NCBI RefSeq assembly: GCF_013002705.1
Contig: NZ_JABEND010000010.1
Span: 62,001 to 126,000 of the forward strand
Direction of reading: 5' to 3'
From: Nakamurella aerolata
Lineage (GTDB): Bacteria; Actinomycetota; Actinomycetes; Mycobacteriales; Nakamurellaceae
Length of the DNA: 64,000 nt
Position 1 is the stretch's first letter, and every line of letters begins with the position of its first letter. The notes beneath the pieces were generated by a model that was not told the DNA's origin, did not search any database, and saw only the letters and a program-made list of their open reading frames with translations. The translations under genes and the position numbers were made by a program. Positions 45,724 through 54,176 of this stretch are shown here, piece by piece.

Positions 45724-45837
45724 CAAGAACAAGCCGGTCGAGCACAAGCCGGCCAAGCACGAGTCGGCAAGCGCAAGTCGTCAAGCACGAGCCGTCAAGC
45801 ACGAGCCGTCAAGCGCAAGCCAGCAAGCACAAGCCGT
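45724..45837 (+). repeat. 14-15 bp tandem array, eight units
   Basis: Units run from CAAGAACAAGCCGGT through CAAGCACGAGTCGG and two identical CAAGCACGAGCCGT to CAAGCACAAGCCGT, ending 2 bp before the hairpin element at 45840. The unit resembles that element's outer arm (CGATCACAACCCTT), so the array may derive from it. Confidence 0.8.
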
Positions 45838-45839
45838 CG

Positions 45840-45913
45840 ATCACAACCCTTTCGGTACGTCACAACCGCTGCAGCAGGCTGGAACGGTTGTGACGTACTG
45901 GAACGGTTGTGCT
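45840..45913 (+). repeat. 74-bp long-hairpin element, copy 5
   Basis: ATCACAACCCTTTCGGTACG at the left and CTGGAACGGTTGTGCT at the right form the 29-bp stem with two outer mismatches; the loop is CTGCAGCAGGCTGGAA as in copy 3. It lies between clpP2 and clpX, in the same orientation as both. Confidence 0.85.
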
Positions 45914-45956
45914 CGTGGGTTGCGCGGTCGCCCAGCGAGCTCTGCTGCATCGGCGA

Positions 45957-46060
45957 GCACGCCGGTAGCCACGCCGGTCGCCGGTAGCCATGCCGGTCCG
46001 GTATCGACGCTGGCCGGGTAACCAGGCCACGCCGGCCGGGTAACCACGCCGGTCGCCGCC
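45957..46060 (+). repeat. Degenerate tandem array of CACGCCGGT-type units
   Basis: CACGCCGGTAGC, CACGCCGGTCGCCGGTAGC, CATGCCGGTCCGGT, CGCTGGCCGGGTAACCAGGC and CACGCCGGCCGGGTAACC follow each other at 12-22 bp steps. With the array at 45724 it brackets the hairpin element. Confidence 0.6.
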
Positions 46061-46337
46061 AGCAGTGCCGGCGCACGGTTGGTCGCGCTGCGCCGTGCCG
46101 GACGAAGTCCGCTGCCGGATGTCGGCGTTGACGGATACCCTGGAAGAACCTGGACGATCGGGCCGGCGCTGGCCGGCTCGTGACCGGAGAACGTGGCCGT
46201 GTCGTGATGGATATTCACGGCGCGGGCCGGGCGGTATCGGCTACCGTCGAACGATCCCTAGCGGATACCCGGGGCGCCGGATCCGTCCAGCCCGCCGAAT
46301 CAGCCGAGCACCCAGCACGGGTAGATCGAGAGGACCC

Positions 46338-47606
46338 ATGGCACGCATTGGTGACGGGGCAGACCTGTTGAAATGCTCCTTCTGCGGAAAGAGCCAGAAA
46401 CAGGTGCGCAAGCTCATCGCCGGCCCCGGCGTGTACATCTGCGATGAGTGCATCGACCTGTGCAACGAGATCATCGAGGAGGAGCTGGCCGAGACCAGCG
46501 ACGTCAAACTCGACGAGCTGCCCAAGCCGACGGCCATCCGCGACTATCTCGACAGCTACGTGATCGGGCAGGACTCGGCGAAGAAGGCCCTGTCGGTCGC
46601 GGTGTACAACCACTACAAGCGCATCCAGGCCGGCCCCGACCGCGGGCCCGAGCCGGTGGAGCTGGCCAAGTCCAACATCCTGATGCTGGGACCGACCGGC
46701 TGCGGCAAGACGCACCTGGCGCAGACCCTCGCCAAGATGCTGAACGTGCCGTTCGCCATCGCCGACGCCACCGCGCTCACCGAGGCCGGCTATGTCGGCG
46801 AAGACGTCGAGAACATCCTGCTGAAGCTGATCCAGGCAGCCGATTACGACGTCAAGCGCGCCGAGACCGGCATCGTCTACATCGACGAGGTCGACAAGAT
46901 CGCCCGCAAGTCGGAGAACCCGTCGATCACCCGCGACGTGTCCGGTGAGGGTGTGCAGCAGGCGCTGCTGAAGATCCTGGAGGGCACCCAGGCGTCGGTG
47001 CCGCCGCAGGGTGGACGCAAGCACCCGCACCAGGAGTTCATCCAGATCGACACCACCAACGTGCTGTTCATCGTTGCCGGTGCGTTCGCCGGGCTGGAGA
47101 AGATCATCGGTGAGCGGGTCGGCAAGCGCGGCCTCGGCTTCGGCTCGGAGGTGCGCAGCAAGTACGACATCGACGCCAGCGACATCTTCTCCGACGTGAT
47201 GCCGGAAGACCTCATCAAGTTCGGGCTGATCCCCGAGTTCATCGGCCGGTTGCCGGTGGTCGCGTCGGTGACGCACCTCGACAAGGACACCCTCGTCTCG
47301 ATTCTCACCGAGCCGCGGGACGCGCTCAGCAAGCAGTACCAGCGGATGTTCGAGATGGACGGCGTCAATCTCGAGTTCGAGCGGGAGGCGCTCGAGGCCA
47401 TCGCCGACGAAGCCATCCTGCGTGGCACCGGTGCGCGCGGTCTCCGCGCGATCATGGAAGAAGTGTTACTGCAGGCCATGTATGAGGTGCCCGGCCGCGA
47501 CGATGTTGAACGCGTCGTCGTCACCGCGCAGACCGTCAGGGAGAACGTGCTGCCCACCATCGTGCCGCGTCCGGCCAAGCGCACCCCGCGCGAGAAGTCG
47601 GCCTGA
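46338..47606 (+). CDS. clpX: ATP-dependent Clp protease ATP-binding subunit ClpX
   Basis: A 422-residue AAA+ unfoldase. The N-terminal zinc domain has C13/C16 ([10 protein letters not shown]) and the ICDECIDLC pair. Walker A is [15 protein letters not shown], Walker [12 protein letters not shown], the pore loop is GYVGEDVEN, the IGF-type ClpP-docking loop is [15 protein letters not shown], and sensor 2 is [12 protein letters not shown]. It delivers substrates to ClpP1P2. The ATG at 46338 is preceded by GAGAGGA. It is separated from clpP2 by 625 bp of repeats, so it probably has its own promoter. Confidence 0.97.
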   Translation: MARIGDGADLLKCSFCGKSQKQVRKLIAGPGVYICDECIDLCNEIIEEELAETSDVKLDELPKPTAIRDYLDSYVIGQDSAKKALSVAVYNHYKRIQAGPDRGPEPVELAKSNILMLGPTGCGKTHLAQTLAKMLNVPFAIADATALTEAGYVGEDVENILLKLIQAADYDVKRAETGIVYIDEVDKIARKSENPSITRDVSGEGVQQALLKILEGTQASVPPQGGRKHPHQEFIQIDTTNVLFIVAGAFAGLEKIIGERVGKRGLGFGSEVRSKYDIDASDIFSDVMPEDLIKFGLIPEFIGRLPVVASVTHLDKDTLVSILTEPRDALSKQYQRMFEMDGVNLEFEREALEAIADEAILRGTGARGLRAIMEEVLLQAMYEVPGRDDVERVVVTAQTVRENVLPTIVPRPAKRTPREKSA

Positions 47607-47683
47607 TCGTTTCGCACCCGCGTCCGTCCTAGATCGGCCCACCGGCCCAACCAACACAGCACAACAAGAACAGCACAACACCG

Positions 47684-47727
47684 CAGCCCCGCGCTGGACC
47701 CTCTCTCGAGGAACCAGCGCGGGGCTG
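47684..47727. terminator. Bidirectional terminator between clpX and lipoprotein gene
   Basis: CAGCCCCGCGCTGG at 47684-47697 and CCAGCGCGGGGCTG at 47714-47727 are a perfect 14-bp inverted repeat with a 16-nt loop. It is followed by TTGGTTGT on the plus strand and lies between convergent genes. Confidence 0.88.
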
Positions 47728-47834
47728 TTGGTTGTCGCCGAGCCCGCATCGCACCGGCCCGGCGTCAACGGGCCTTGACTGGGTGCAGGCGGCCGCTGTT
47801 CGTTGCGCAGCGGCTCGATGCAGGCCTGCAGGGA

Positions 47835-48707
47835 TCAGCGGCAGGCCGTTCCGAGATTGCCGCTCAGCTCCTGCAGGACGGACGTCACGGCACTGGTTTC
47901 CGTCGGCGCCTGGACCAAGGATTTTCCGATCAGCGCCTCGGTCTGCTTCTTGAGCTTCTCGACGTTCGGCTTGAGCTCGGCGGGCAGTCCGTCCATGCGC
48001 TCCTGGGTGAAGATCTTGTCCACATCTGCCTGGCTGACCTGGCCGCTGGTCATCTTTTCCAGCATCAGATCGCTCAAACCGTTGGCGATCTCGAGCAGTC
48101 CTGCGCACTTCCCGCCAGGGACGGCCTGCCCGCCCTGGGCCGGTGTCGGCAGCGCTGGGGCCGGGCCGAGACCGCCGCCGGCCTCGGTGGTTTCGGCGGC
48201 TGTCGTCTCATCCGAGCCATCGCCACCAGGCGCCGGCTCCAGCGTCACCGGTCCGAGACCGGAGTCGCCGGGATCGATGGTCTTCATGGTGGGAATGTCA
48301 GGTGCCGGGATGACGCCGCCGGTGTCCCCGTCATCGGTGCCGCCGTCGGTATCGCCACCGGTATCGCCACCATCGGAGTCTCCGCCGCCGGGTGCCGGCA
48401 TGGTCGGCACCGTCAGCCCGCCGCCGGCGGTCTGCTCGTCGCCCGGCTCGGGGACGGTGAGCCCACCTCCGCCGGTGTCGCCGCCCTTGGTGCCCTCACC
48501 GCCGGTCTTGTCGCCGTTGGTCTTGTCGCCGCCGGTGCCGACGGTGTTCGGGGCCTTTTGACCGCCACCGTCGGTGCCGACAGCGGCCGGGGCCACCTCG
48601 GCCGAGCCGGTCACGGTGCTGGCACAGCCGGTGAGCGCCGCCACACTGACGGCTCCGGCGATGACGAGTCCCGGCAGCCAACGCCGGCGTGTGGTCTGCT
48701 GCTGCAC
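47835..48707 (-). CDS. Secreted lipoprotein with Gly/Thr/Asp-rich linker
   Basis: A 290-residue protein with a lipoprotein signal peptide: TRRRWLPGLVIAGAVSVAAL then the lipobox LTGC, so it should be lipidated and displayed outside the membrane. A long low-complexity linker (DGGDTGGDTDGGTDDGDTGG) leads to a C-terminal helical domain (KCAGLLEIANGLSDLMLEKM through ELSGNLGTAC), whose two Cys could form a disulfide. I chose the GTG at 48707 because AGGGGGAA lies just upstream and it gives an ideal signal peptide. The function is unknown. Confidence 0.75.
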   Translation of the reverse strand: MQQQTTRRRWLPGLVIAGAVSVAALTGCASTVTGSAEVAPAAVGTDGGGQKAPNTVGTGGDKTNGDKTGGEGTKGGDTGGGGLTVPEPGDEQTAGGGLTVPTMPAPGGGDSDGGDTGGDTDGGTDDGDTGGVIPAPDIPTMKTIDPGDSGLGPVTLEPAPGGDGSDETTAAETTEAGGGLGPAPALPTPAQGGQAVPGGKCAGLLEIANGLSDLMLEKMTSGQVSQADVDKIFTQERMDGLPAELKPNVEKLKKQTEALIGKSLVQAPTETSAVTSVLQELSGNLGTACR

Positions 48708-48830
48708 GATTTCCCCCTGCGGTGTGGTTCCCGAGATCACGGGCTGTTGCTGTCCAGTCGGCACGATAGATCCTGACGAGAGTGCGGGTCGTCCGGACGG
48801 TCGGCGGTGCGCGAAACGCGTCCGGCTCCG

Positions 48831-48905
48831 GACATGCCCAGCGTCGAACATGCTCACCTTCGAACATGCACAGCTTGGGACATGCTCTGTCGGACGTGCA
48901 AGTCG
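48831..48905 (+). repeat. 15-16 bp tandem repeat, five units
   Basis: GACATGCCCAGCGTC, GAACATGCTCACCTTC, GAACATGCACAGCTTG, GGACATGCTCTGTCG and GACGTGCAAGTCG follow head to tail upstream of the lipoprotein gene. The conserved core is ACATGC. Confidence 0.8.
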
Positions 48906-48989
48906 CCGCGAACGTTCCCCGAGCATGCGAAGAAATCGAAATCTGGGGGACACCACCGGCGGCGGGTCGCCCGGCGCGCGATCGGCCGG

Positions 48990-49484
48990 TCAGCTCTGCG
49001 GGTGCGCGCGGACCATCCGGATCTCCATGATGCCCATGGAATCGGGCCGCTCAGCGCCGTCCGGGATGAAGCCGTGATTGACGTAGAAGGCGGCGGCGCG
49101 CGGGTTGTCGCGGTAGGTCCACAGCGAGACCGGTCGCCCGTCGATGGTGGCTTCCAGCAGATCGTCGGCGATGCCGCTGCCCTGGTGCTGCTGCCGGACG
49201 AAGGTGGCGTACACCTCTTCAGGGGTCGGCGCGTCCTCGTCGCGGCTCGGCCCGGAGATCGCCACCCCGATCACCTCGCCGTCCAACTCGGCCAGCACGT
49301 GCACGGCGGAACCGTCGGCGATCTCGGCGGTGCGTCGCGCGGTCAGATCGTCGAGGTCCAGCTCGGCGAGCCGTTCCTCGCCCCACAGCTCGGTATAGGC
49401 CTCACGCCAGCACTCCAGCTGACAAGCCGCGAAGGCGGCGGCGTCGTCCACCGTGGCTACCCGAACCGTGGGAGTGGAAGCCAT
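48990..49484 (-). CDS. GNAT-family N-acetyltransferase
   Basis: A 164-residue acetyltransferase: VRVATVDDAAAFAACQLECW, VLAELDGEVIGVAISGP, the acetyl-CoA loop VRQQHQGSGIADDLLEATID and the closing FYVNHGFIPDG. The acceptor substrate (small molecule or protein) is unknown. The ATG at 49484 has AGGAGGG upstream, an excellent ribosome binding site, so the longer open frame is rejected. It is divergent from recO. Confidence 0.85.
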   Translation of the reverse strand: MASTPTVRVATVDDAAAFAACQLECWREAYTELWGEERLAELDLDDLTARRTAEIADGSAVHVLAELDGEVIGVAISGPSRDEDAPTPEEVYATFVRQQHQGSGIADDLLEATIDGRPVSLWTYRDNPRAAAFYVNHGFIPDGAERPDSMGIMEIRMVRAHPQS

Positions 49485-49686
49485 GAGCCCTCCTGTTGAC
49501 TGTCTGATCGTGTGCGTGGCGGGGGTGATCGACGTCGGGCCAGAGTGGGACCAACCGGCCGGTGCCCCGACACTCCGGCTTCGGTGACATTCCAAGGCTA
49601 GACGACGCATTCCGGGCACCGATCCACGCGGTCGGGACGGCGTGCGTGCGGCACCGGGCTAGCGTTCGGTGGCACGATGAACAGTT

Positions 49687-50487
49687 GTGTCCACCGTGTC
49701 CAGCCACCGCACCGATTCAGCGGACCGCACGTCCGCTCACCGCGGTTCCACCTACCGCGACGCCGGCATCGTGTTGCGGGTGACCAAGCTCGGTGAAGCG
49801 GACCGGATCGTCACCGTGCTGACCCGCCGGACCGGCCGGATCCGCGCGGTGGCCAAGGGAGTGCGGCGCACCAAGTCCCGGTTCGGTGGCCGGCTCGAGC
49901 CGTTCAGCCACGTCGATCTGCAGCTGTACAACGGCCGGAACCTCGACATCGTCACCCAGGCAGAGTCGCTGGATGCGTTCGGGCCGGTGCTGGCCGCCGA
50001 CTACGGCAAGTACACCGCGGCCACCACCATCGCCGAGACCGCCGAGCGGCTCGCCGCCGAGGAGCGGGAGCCAAGCCTGCGGCTGTACCTGCTGCTGGTG
50101 TCCGCGCTGCGGGCGCTGGCCGAGTCGGAGCGCTCACCCGGATTGGTGCTCGATGCGTTCCTGCTGCGGGCCATGGCGTTGGCCGGTTGGGCGCCGGCAC
50201 TCACCGAATGTGCGCGGTGCAATGCGCCGGGGCCGCATGCGGCCTTTCACGTCGCCGCCGGCGGTTCGCTGTGCCCGCACTGCCGCTCGGCCGGGACCGC
50301 CCGCCCGGCCCCGCAGACCGTGACGCTGATGGCCGCGCTGGCGGACGGTGACTGGCCGGTTGCCGACGCCAGCGAGGGGGTGCACCGACGAGAGGCCTCC
50401 GGTCTGGTGGCGGCACTGCTGCAGTACCACCTGGAGCGGGCGCTGAAGTCGCTGCCGCTGGTGGACGTCGATCGGACCGCGAAGTGA
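49687..50487 (+). CDS. recO: DNA repair protein RecO
   Basis: A 266-residue protein. The N-terminal OB fold has [40 protein letters not shown] and [16 protein letters not shown]. The C-terminal helical domain contains a zinc pair CARC...CPHC ([10 protein letters not shown] and LCPHCRSAG). RecO loads RecA on SSB-coated DNA with RecR in recombination repair. It ends in a GTGA overlap with uppS, the same order as mycobacterial Rv2362c-Rv2361c. Confidence 0.93.
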   Translation: MSTVSSHRTDSADRTSAHRGSTYRDAGIVLRVTKLGEADRIVTVLTRRTGRIRAVAKGVRRTKSRFGGRLEPFSHVDLQLYNGRNLDIVTQAESLDAFGPVLAADYGKYTAATTIAETAERLAAEEREPSLRLYLLLVSALRALAESERSPGLVLDAFLLRAMALAGWAPALTECARCNAPGPHAAFHVAAGGSLCPHCRSAGTARPAPQTVTLMAALADGDWPVADASEGVHRREASGLVAALLQYHLERALKSLPLVDVDRTAK

Positions 50488-51323
50488 CGGCGCCGGACCA
50501 CCGGCAGCGCACCACCCCGATCAGGCCACCCGATCCGCATCCGTCCGGCGCGCGGCCGCCGCAGCTGCCACCGGACCGGGTGCCGCAGCACGTCGCACTG
50601 GTGATGGACGGCAACGGCCGGTGGGCGGGGGCTCGTGGGCTGCCACGCACGGCCGGGCACCAGGCCGGCGAGGCGCAGCTGTTCGACGTGGTGGCCGGCG
50701 CCATCGAAATCGGCGTGAAACACCTTTCGGCGTACGTGTTCTCGACCGAGAACTGGCGACGCTCGGCGGCGGAGGTTCGATTCCTGATGGGCTTCAACCG
50801 CGACACCATCCGCCGTCGCAAGCACCAGATGAACGACTGGGGGGTACGGGTGCGCTGGGCCGGTCGCAAACCCCGGCTGTGGCGCAGCGTGCTGCACGAA
50901 CTGGAGGCGGCCGAGGAGCTGACCGCCGGCAACGACGTGCTCACCCTGACCATGTGCGTCAACTACGGCGGCCGCGGCGAGATTGTCGACGCCACCAGGG
51001 CGATCGCCGAGCAGGTCGCCGAGGGCCGGCTGAAGCCGGAGAAGATCACCGAGCGGACGCTGGCCGAGCACCTGTACCACCCGGACATGCCGGACGTCGA
51101 CCTGTTCATCCGCTCGTCCGGGGAGCAGCGCACCAGCAACTTCCTGCCATGGCAATCTGCTTATGCCGAAATGATTTTCATGGACACGCTGTTCCCGGAC
51201 TTCGACCGCAGGCACCTGTGGCAGGCCTGCGAGAGCTATGCGTTGCGGGAACGCCGGTTCGGCGCAGTACCCACCGACCCAGCCGCCCCGGGGCCTGCCG
51301 GTACGGCTTCGACGGGTACCTGA
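50484..51323 (+). CDS. uppS: Polyprenyl diphosphate synthase (UppS, Z-type)
   Basis: A 279-residue cis-prenyltransferase. [20 protein letters not shown] has the catalytic Asp and HAGH-like GHQAG region. Further motifs are [39 protein letters not shown] and [20 protein letters not shown]. It extends farnesyl or geranyl diphosphate to the long lipid carrier used for peptidoglycan and arabinogalactan synthesis. It begins with GTG at 50484, overlapping the recO stop. The N-terminal extension of about 30 residues is Pro-rich. Confidence 0.93.
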   Translation: MTAPDHRQRTTPIRPPDPHPSGARPPQLPPDRVPQHVALVMDGNGRWAGARGLPRTAGHQAGEAQLFDVVAGAIEIGVKHLSAYVFSTENWRRSAAEVRFLMGFNRDTIRRRKHQMNDWGVRVRWAGRKPRLWRSVLHELEAAEELTAGNDVLTLTMCVNYGGRGEIVDATRAIAEQVAEGRLKPEKITERTLAEHLYHPDMPDVDLFIRSSGEQRTSNFLPWQSAYAEMIFMDTLFPDFDRRHLWQACESYALRERRFGAVPTDPAAPGPAGTASTGT

Positions 51324-51370
51324 CGCTGATCCAATGCTGAACTGACCGCTGTCCGGGAGGGAGCGCCACC

Positions 51371-52405
51371 GTGGGTCGTCACCGCCGGCCGCGCAGCCGG
51401 AGTCGGAACGGGCACCGATGGTTGCGGCGCGCCGGCGTGGTCGGCGGGGTGGTGCTGATCGCAGTGGCCGCCGATGCGGTGGCGATGGGCGCGCGGTTGC
51501 AGCACTTCGCCCTGACGGCCGCGGTCGATGCCACCGGACAGCCTGCGGGCCGGAGCTGGCTGATCGTCGGGTCCGATTCCCGTGCCGATCTGGCCGCGGG
51601 CACCGACGCCGGCGGCTACGGCAGCACCGACCAGGTGCAGGGCCGCCGGGCGGACATGGTGCTGCTGGTCCGGCAGGACGGCACCGGAACCAGGGCGGTG
51701 TCGATTCCACGGGACATGATGGTGCGGCTGCGGCCCGATCTGGCGGTGCGCGTTGCGCTGGCCCTCCAGGACGGTCCACAGGGTCTGGCCGACGGCATCT
51801 GCAACACCCTCGGCGTTGCGGTGACCGACATGGCCATCGTCAATTTCCGCACCTTTGCCGCAGCGGTCGACGCCGTCGGCGGGGTGCCGGTGACGCTGCC
51901 GACGCCGATCCGGGACCGGGCGACGGGCCTGGAGATCGGCGACGCCGGACCCCGCACTCTCGACGGGGTTCAGGCGCTGGCGCTGGTTCGCTCGCGGCAG
52001 GCCGAGCTGCTCGTCAAGGGACGGTGGGTGGCCGAGTCCGATGCGGTGGGGGCGCAGCAGCGGGCCGACTGGGGCGGCGCCGTGCTGTCCGCGTTCGCCG
52101 GCCGGGCAAAGTCGGCCGTCGGCAATCCCGTTGTGGCACAACGCCTTGCCTGGACCCTGAGCGGTGGGCTGCAGGTGTCGTCCGGGCTCGGTCTCGCCGA
52201 CCTGATCCAACTGCGCGGCGTCGATCCCCGGGTGCCGGTGCTGCCGACCGACCCCGATCCCAATCCCCGGCTCGGTCTGCTGCATGCCGGCGCCGGAGCC
52301 AAGAACGTCTTGCGGGAGTTGGGATACCAGGGGGAGTGCACCACCGCCGCCATGCGCGGCTACGTCGAGGACGCGGGCGGCCGGGTGCGCAGGGTCGACG
52401 GCTGA
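51371..52405 (+). CDS. LytR-CpsA-Psr (LCP) cell-wall glycopolymer ligase
   Basis: A 344-residue membrane-anchored protein. A cytosolic basic start (GRHRRPRSRSRNGHRWLRR) is followed by one TM helix (AGVVGGVVLIAVAADAVAMG) and an extracellular LCP domain: SWLIVGSDSRADLAAG, RRADMVLLVRQDG, VSIPRDMMVRL, TDMAIVNFRTFAAAVDAVGG and LDGVQALALVRSR. LCP enzymes transfer lipid-linked glycopolymers to peptidoglycan, consistent with the neighbouring uppS making the lipid carrier. The GTG start is preceded by GGGAGGGAGC. Confidence 0.88.
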   Translation: MGRHRRPRSRSRNGHRWLRRAGVVGGVVLIAVAADAVAMGARLQHFALTAAVDATGQPAGRSWLIVGSDSRADLAAGTDAGGYGSTDQVQGRRADMVLLVRQDGTGTRAVSIPRDMMVRLRPDLAVRVALALQDGPQGLADGICNTLGVAVTDMAIVNFRTFAAAVDAVGGVPVTLPTPIRDRATGLEIGDAGPRTLDGVQALALVRSRQAELLVKGRWVAESDAVGAQQRADWGGAVLSAFAGRAKSAVGNPVVAQRLAWTLSGGLQVSSGLGLADLIQLRGVDPRVPVLPTDPDPNPRLGLLHAGAGAKNVLRELGYQGECTTAAMRGYVEDAGGRVRRVDG

Positions 52406-52430
52406 TCGGCGCCGGAACCCCGGGGGAACG

Positions 52431-52466
52431 CCAGCAGGGCCCGGCGGATCGGCCGGGCCCTGCTGG
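52431..52466. terminator. Bidirectional terminator, 15-bp stem
   Basis: CCAGCAGGGCCCGGC and GCCGGGCCCTGCTGG are perfect complements around a GGATCG loop. It serves the convergent LCP and surface-protein genes. It is nearly the same sequence as the terminator at 54077. Confidence 0.9.
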
Positions 52467-52514
52467 CGGTGGTGGTGGTCGAAAGGTGAAGCGGTGTGCT
52501 GACTTCGGCGAGCG

Positions 52515-53924
52515 TCAGTGCTGGTGATCGGCATCCCGGCGGCGAGTCAGCAGCAACAGCGCGCCGCCGAGCACCAGCAGGGCAGCGCCGGCACCGGCGA
52601 GCGGACCGACGCTGCCGGCGCCGGTGTTCGCCAGCGGGTGTTCGCCGGCAACGTTCCGGACGCTGGTGCTCGGCGGCCAGACGATCACGGCAGAGGTGAC
52701 GGTGCTGGTCGCGGTGCCGGCCACCTCCCGCGTCGATGGCGATGTGGACGTCGACGTGGAGGCGGTGGCTGTTGCGCTGGGTCCGGACCCGGTCGGGGTC
52801 GGTGTGGTGCCCGGGGTTGTGGTGGGCGGCACGGGGGTGGTCACGCGGAACGGCGCGGCCACCACCACCTCGCCGTCGAGGAACAGTGCGATGACGTGTT
52901 GTCCGGTCGCGGCGTCTGCGGGGATGGTGATGCTGGTGTGTACTTCGCCGTTGGCGTCGGAGGTCACTTGGCCGACATGTGTTGGCTTGGAGTGGAATTC
53001 GACGTCGTAGGTGGTGTTGGGCTGCAGTCCGGTTGCGTCGATTTTGACGTTGATGCCGGCGGCGCCCTCGGTGGGGGTGACCACCAGCTTGGGCGCGCCG
53101 CTCTCGCCCCCTCGATAGCTCTTGCTGATCACCCGGCCGTCGGCGTCCGAGCTGTACACGGTGACGCTGCCACCGGCGGGTGCCGTGACGACGGCGGGCA
53201 CCTCGACGGTGACCACGCCGCCTTCGGGTATGTCGGACTCGATCCACACCGTGAACGTGCTGAGCTCCGGCACGAAACGGGTCTCGTAGACAAGGTCGAT
53301 GAAGGCGCCGTCGGGTCCGCGCAGCTGCACCTTCGGCGGGATGTTCGGGTCGAACCGCAGCTCGTCCTCTGGCCAGTAGACGTCGATGAACTGCGGAGCC
53401 TCCAGTGCCGCAACGGCTCTGATCGTGTTGACGACCGTCACCGGGTCGCCGGTCAGCAGCACCCCGCCGTTGTTGTCGACCAGCTCGATGGATTCGGTGG
53501 CGGCGGGGGTCACCGTCAGGGTGGCGGTCTGGGTGGATTGCGTGTCGTAGGTCTGGCAGTTCACGCTGACGGTGAATGTTCCGGGCCAGAGGTAGTCGGC
53601 CCACAGCTCGGTGCGGTAGCCGCCGGTGGCGTTGAGCGGCAACAGGTCTGACTGCCAGAGCACCTCATCGGTCTCGTCCAACACACTGACCTGGGCGGCG
53701 TTCTTGGAGGCGTCGCCGGCGGCCGGAACCGGGCAGCTGCCGCTGACCGCCACGCTTTCGACAGTGCCCTCGATGAATCGAGCCGGCGACAGGGTGGGAG
53801 CGGTGGCGGTCGGTGCGGCGGCCGGCATCGGGGTTGGCGCCGCGGTGGCGCTGCCGGCTCCGAGGCCGGCTCCGACGGTGATCAGGGCGGCGACGCCGCA
53901 GGCGAGAATGGAACGCAGCTTCAT
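52515..53924 (-). CDS. Secreted surface protein with LAxTG sorting signal, paralogue 1
   Basis: A 469-residue protein with a Sec signal peptide (KLRSILACGVAALITVGAGL then GAGSATAA). Three or more beta-sandwich domains follow: GTVESVAVSGSCPVPAAGD, ELVDNNGGVLLTGDPVTVV, and an IPT-like VVTPTEGAAGINVKIDATGL. A Thr/Ser/Pro stalk leads to a sorting signal HPLANTGAGSVGPLAGAGAA, a hydrophobic helix and RRRDADHQH. LAxTG is the motif of class E sortases in high-GC actinobacteria, so it is probably anchored to peptidoglycan. No sortase is in the window. It is paralogous to the next gene. The ATG at 53924 gives the best signal peptide. Confidence 0.85.
   Translation of the reverse strand: MKLRSILACGVAALITVGAGLGAGSATAAPTPMPAAAPTATAPTLSPARFIEGTVESVAVSGSCPVPAAGDASKNAAQVSVLDETDEVLWQSDLLPLNATGGYRTELWADYLWPGTFTVSVNCQTYDTQSTQTATLTVTPAATESIELVDNNGGVLLTGDPVTVVNTIRAVAALEAPQFIDVYWPEDELRFDPNIPPKVQLRGPDGAFIDLVYETRFVPELSTFTVWIESDIPEGGVVTVEVPAVVTAPAGGSVTVYSSDADGRVISKSYRGGESGAPKLVVTPTEGAAGINVKIDATGLQPNTTYDVEFHSKPTHVGQVTSDANGEVHTSITIPADAATGQHVIALFLDGEVVVAAPFRVTTPVPPTTTPGTTPTPTGSGPSATATASTSTSTSPSTREVAGTATSTVTSAVIVWPPSTSVRNVAGEHPLANTGAGSVGPLAGAGAALLVLGGALLLLTRRRDADHQH
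52881..53108. repeat. Near-identical 228-bp tract, copy 1
   Basis: This segment differs from 54474-54701 at only two positions (52907 and 53089), while flanking parts of the two surface-protein genes have diverged. It encodes the domain from TPTEGAAGINVKIDATGLQP to the HVIALFL strand. Confidence 0.92.
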
Positions 53925-54076
53925 GGAGGGCCCCCGGCTGAGAGTGGTACAAGGCCGGCGACGCCGACCAGCGAAACCTGGCACATTAAATATTGATACA
54001 AGAAGCGGCGCCGGGCAGCCGTTACCGAACCGAATCCATAGCCGGATCGATGCAGTCGGATCGAGGTGGTCGAACA

Positions 54077-54106
54077 ACAGGGCCCGGCGGATTCGCCGGG
54101 CCCTGT
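54077..54106. terminator. Terminator of surface-protein paralogue 2, 13-bp stem
   Basis: ACAGGGCCCGGCG and CGCCGGGCCCTGT are perfect complements with a GATT tetraloop, 71 bp beyond the paralogue 2 stop codon. Its core GGGCCCGGCGGAT is shared with the terminator at 52431, so the duplication probably included the terminator. Confidence 0.88.
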
Positions 54107-54176
54107 CGGTCGTGCGGGTCAGAGCAAACTGCGGGCAGCGTAGGTACTTTGCTGCTTGCTCCTTAGGACGTCGATA

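Noticed and set aside
48844-48868. Possible LexA (SOS) boxes from repeated TCGAAC
   Set aside because: The two TCGAAC copies are direct, not inverted, and are explained by the 15-16 bp tandem repeat.
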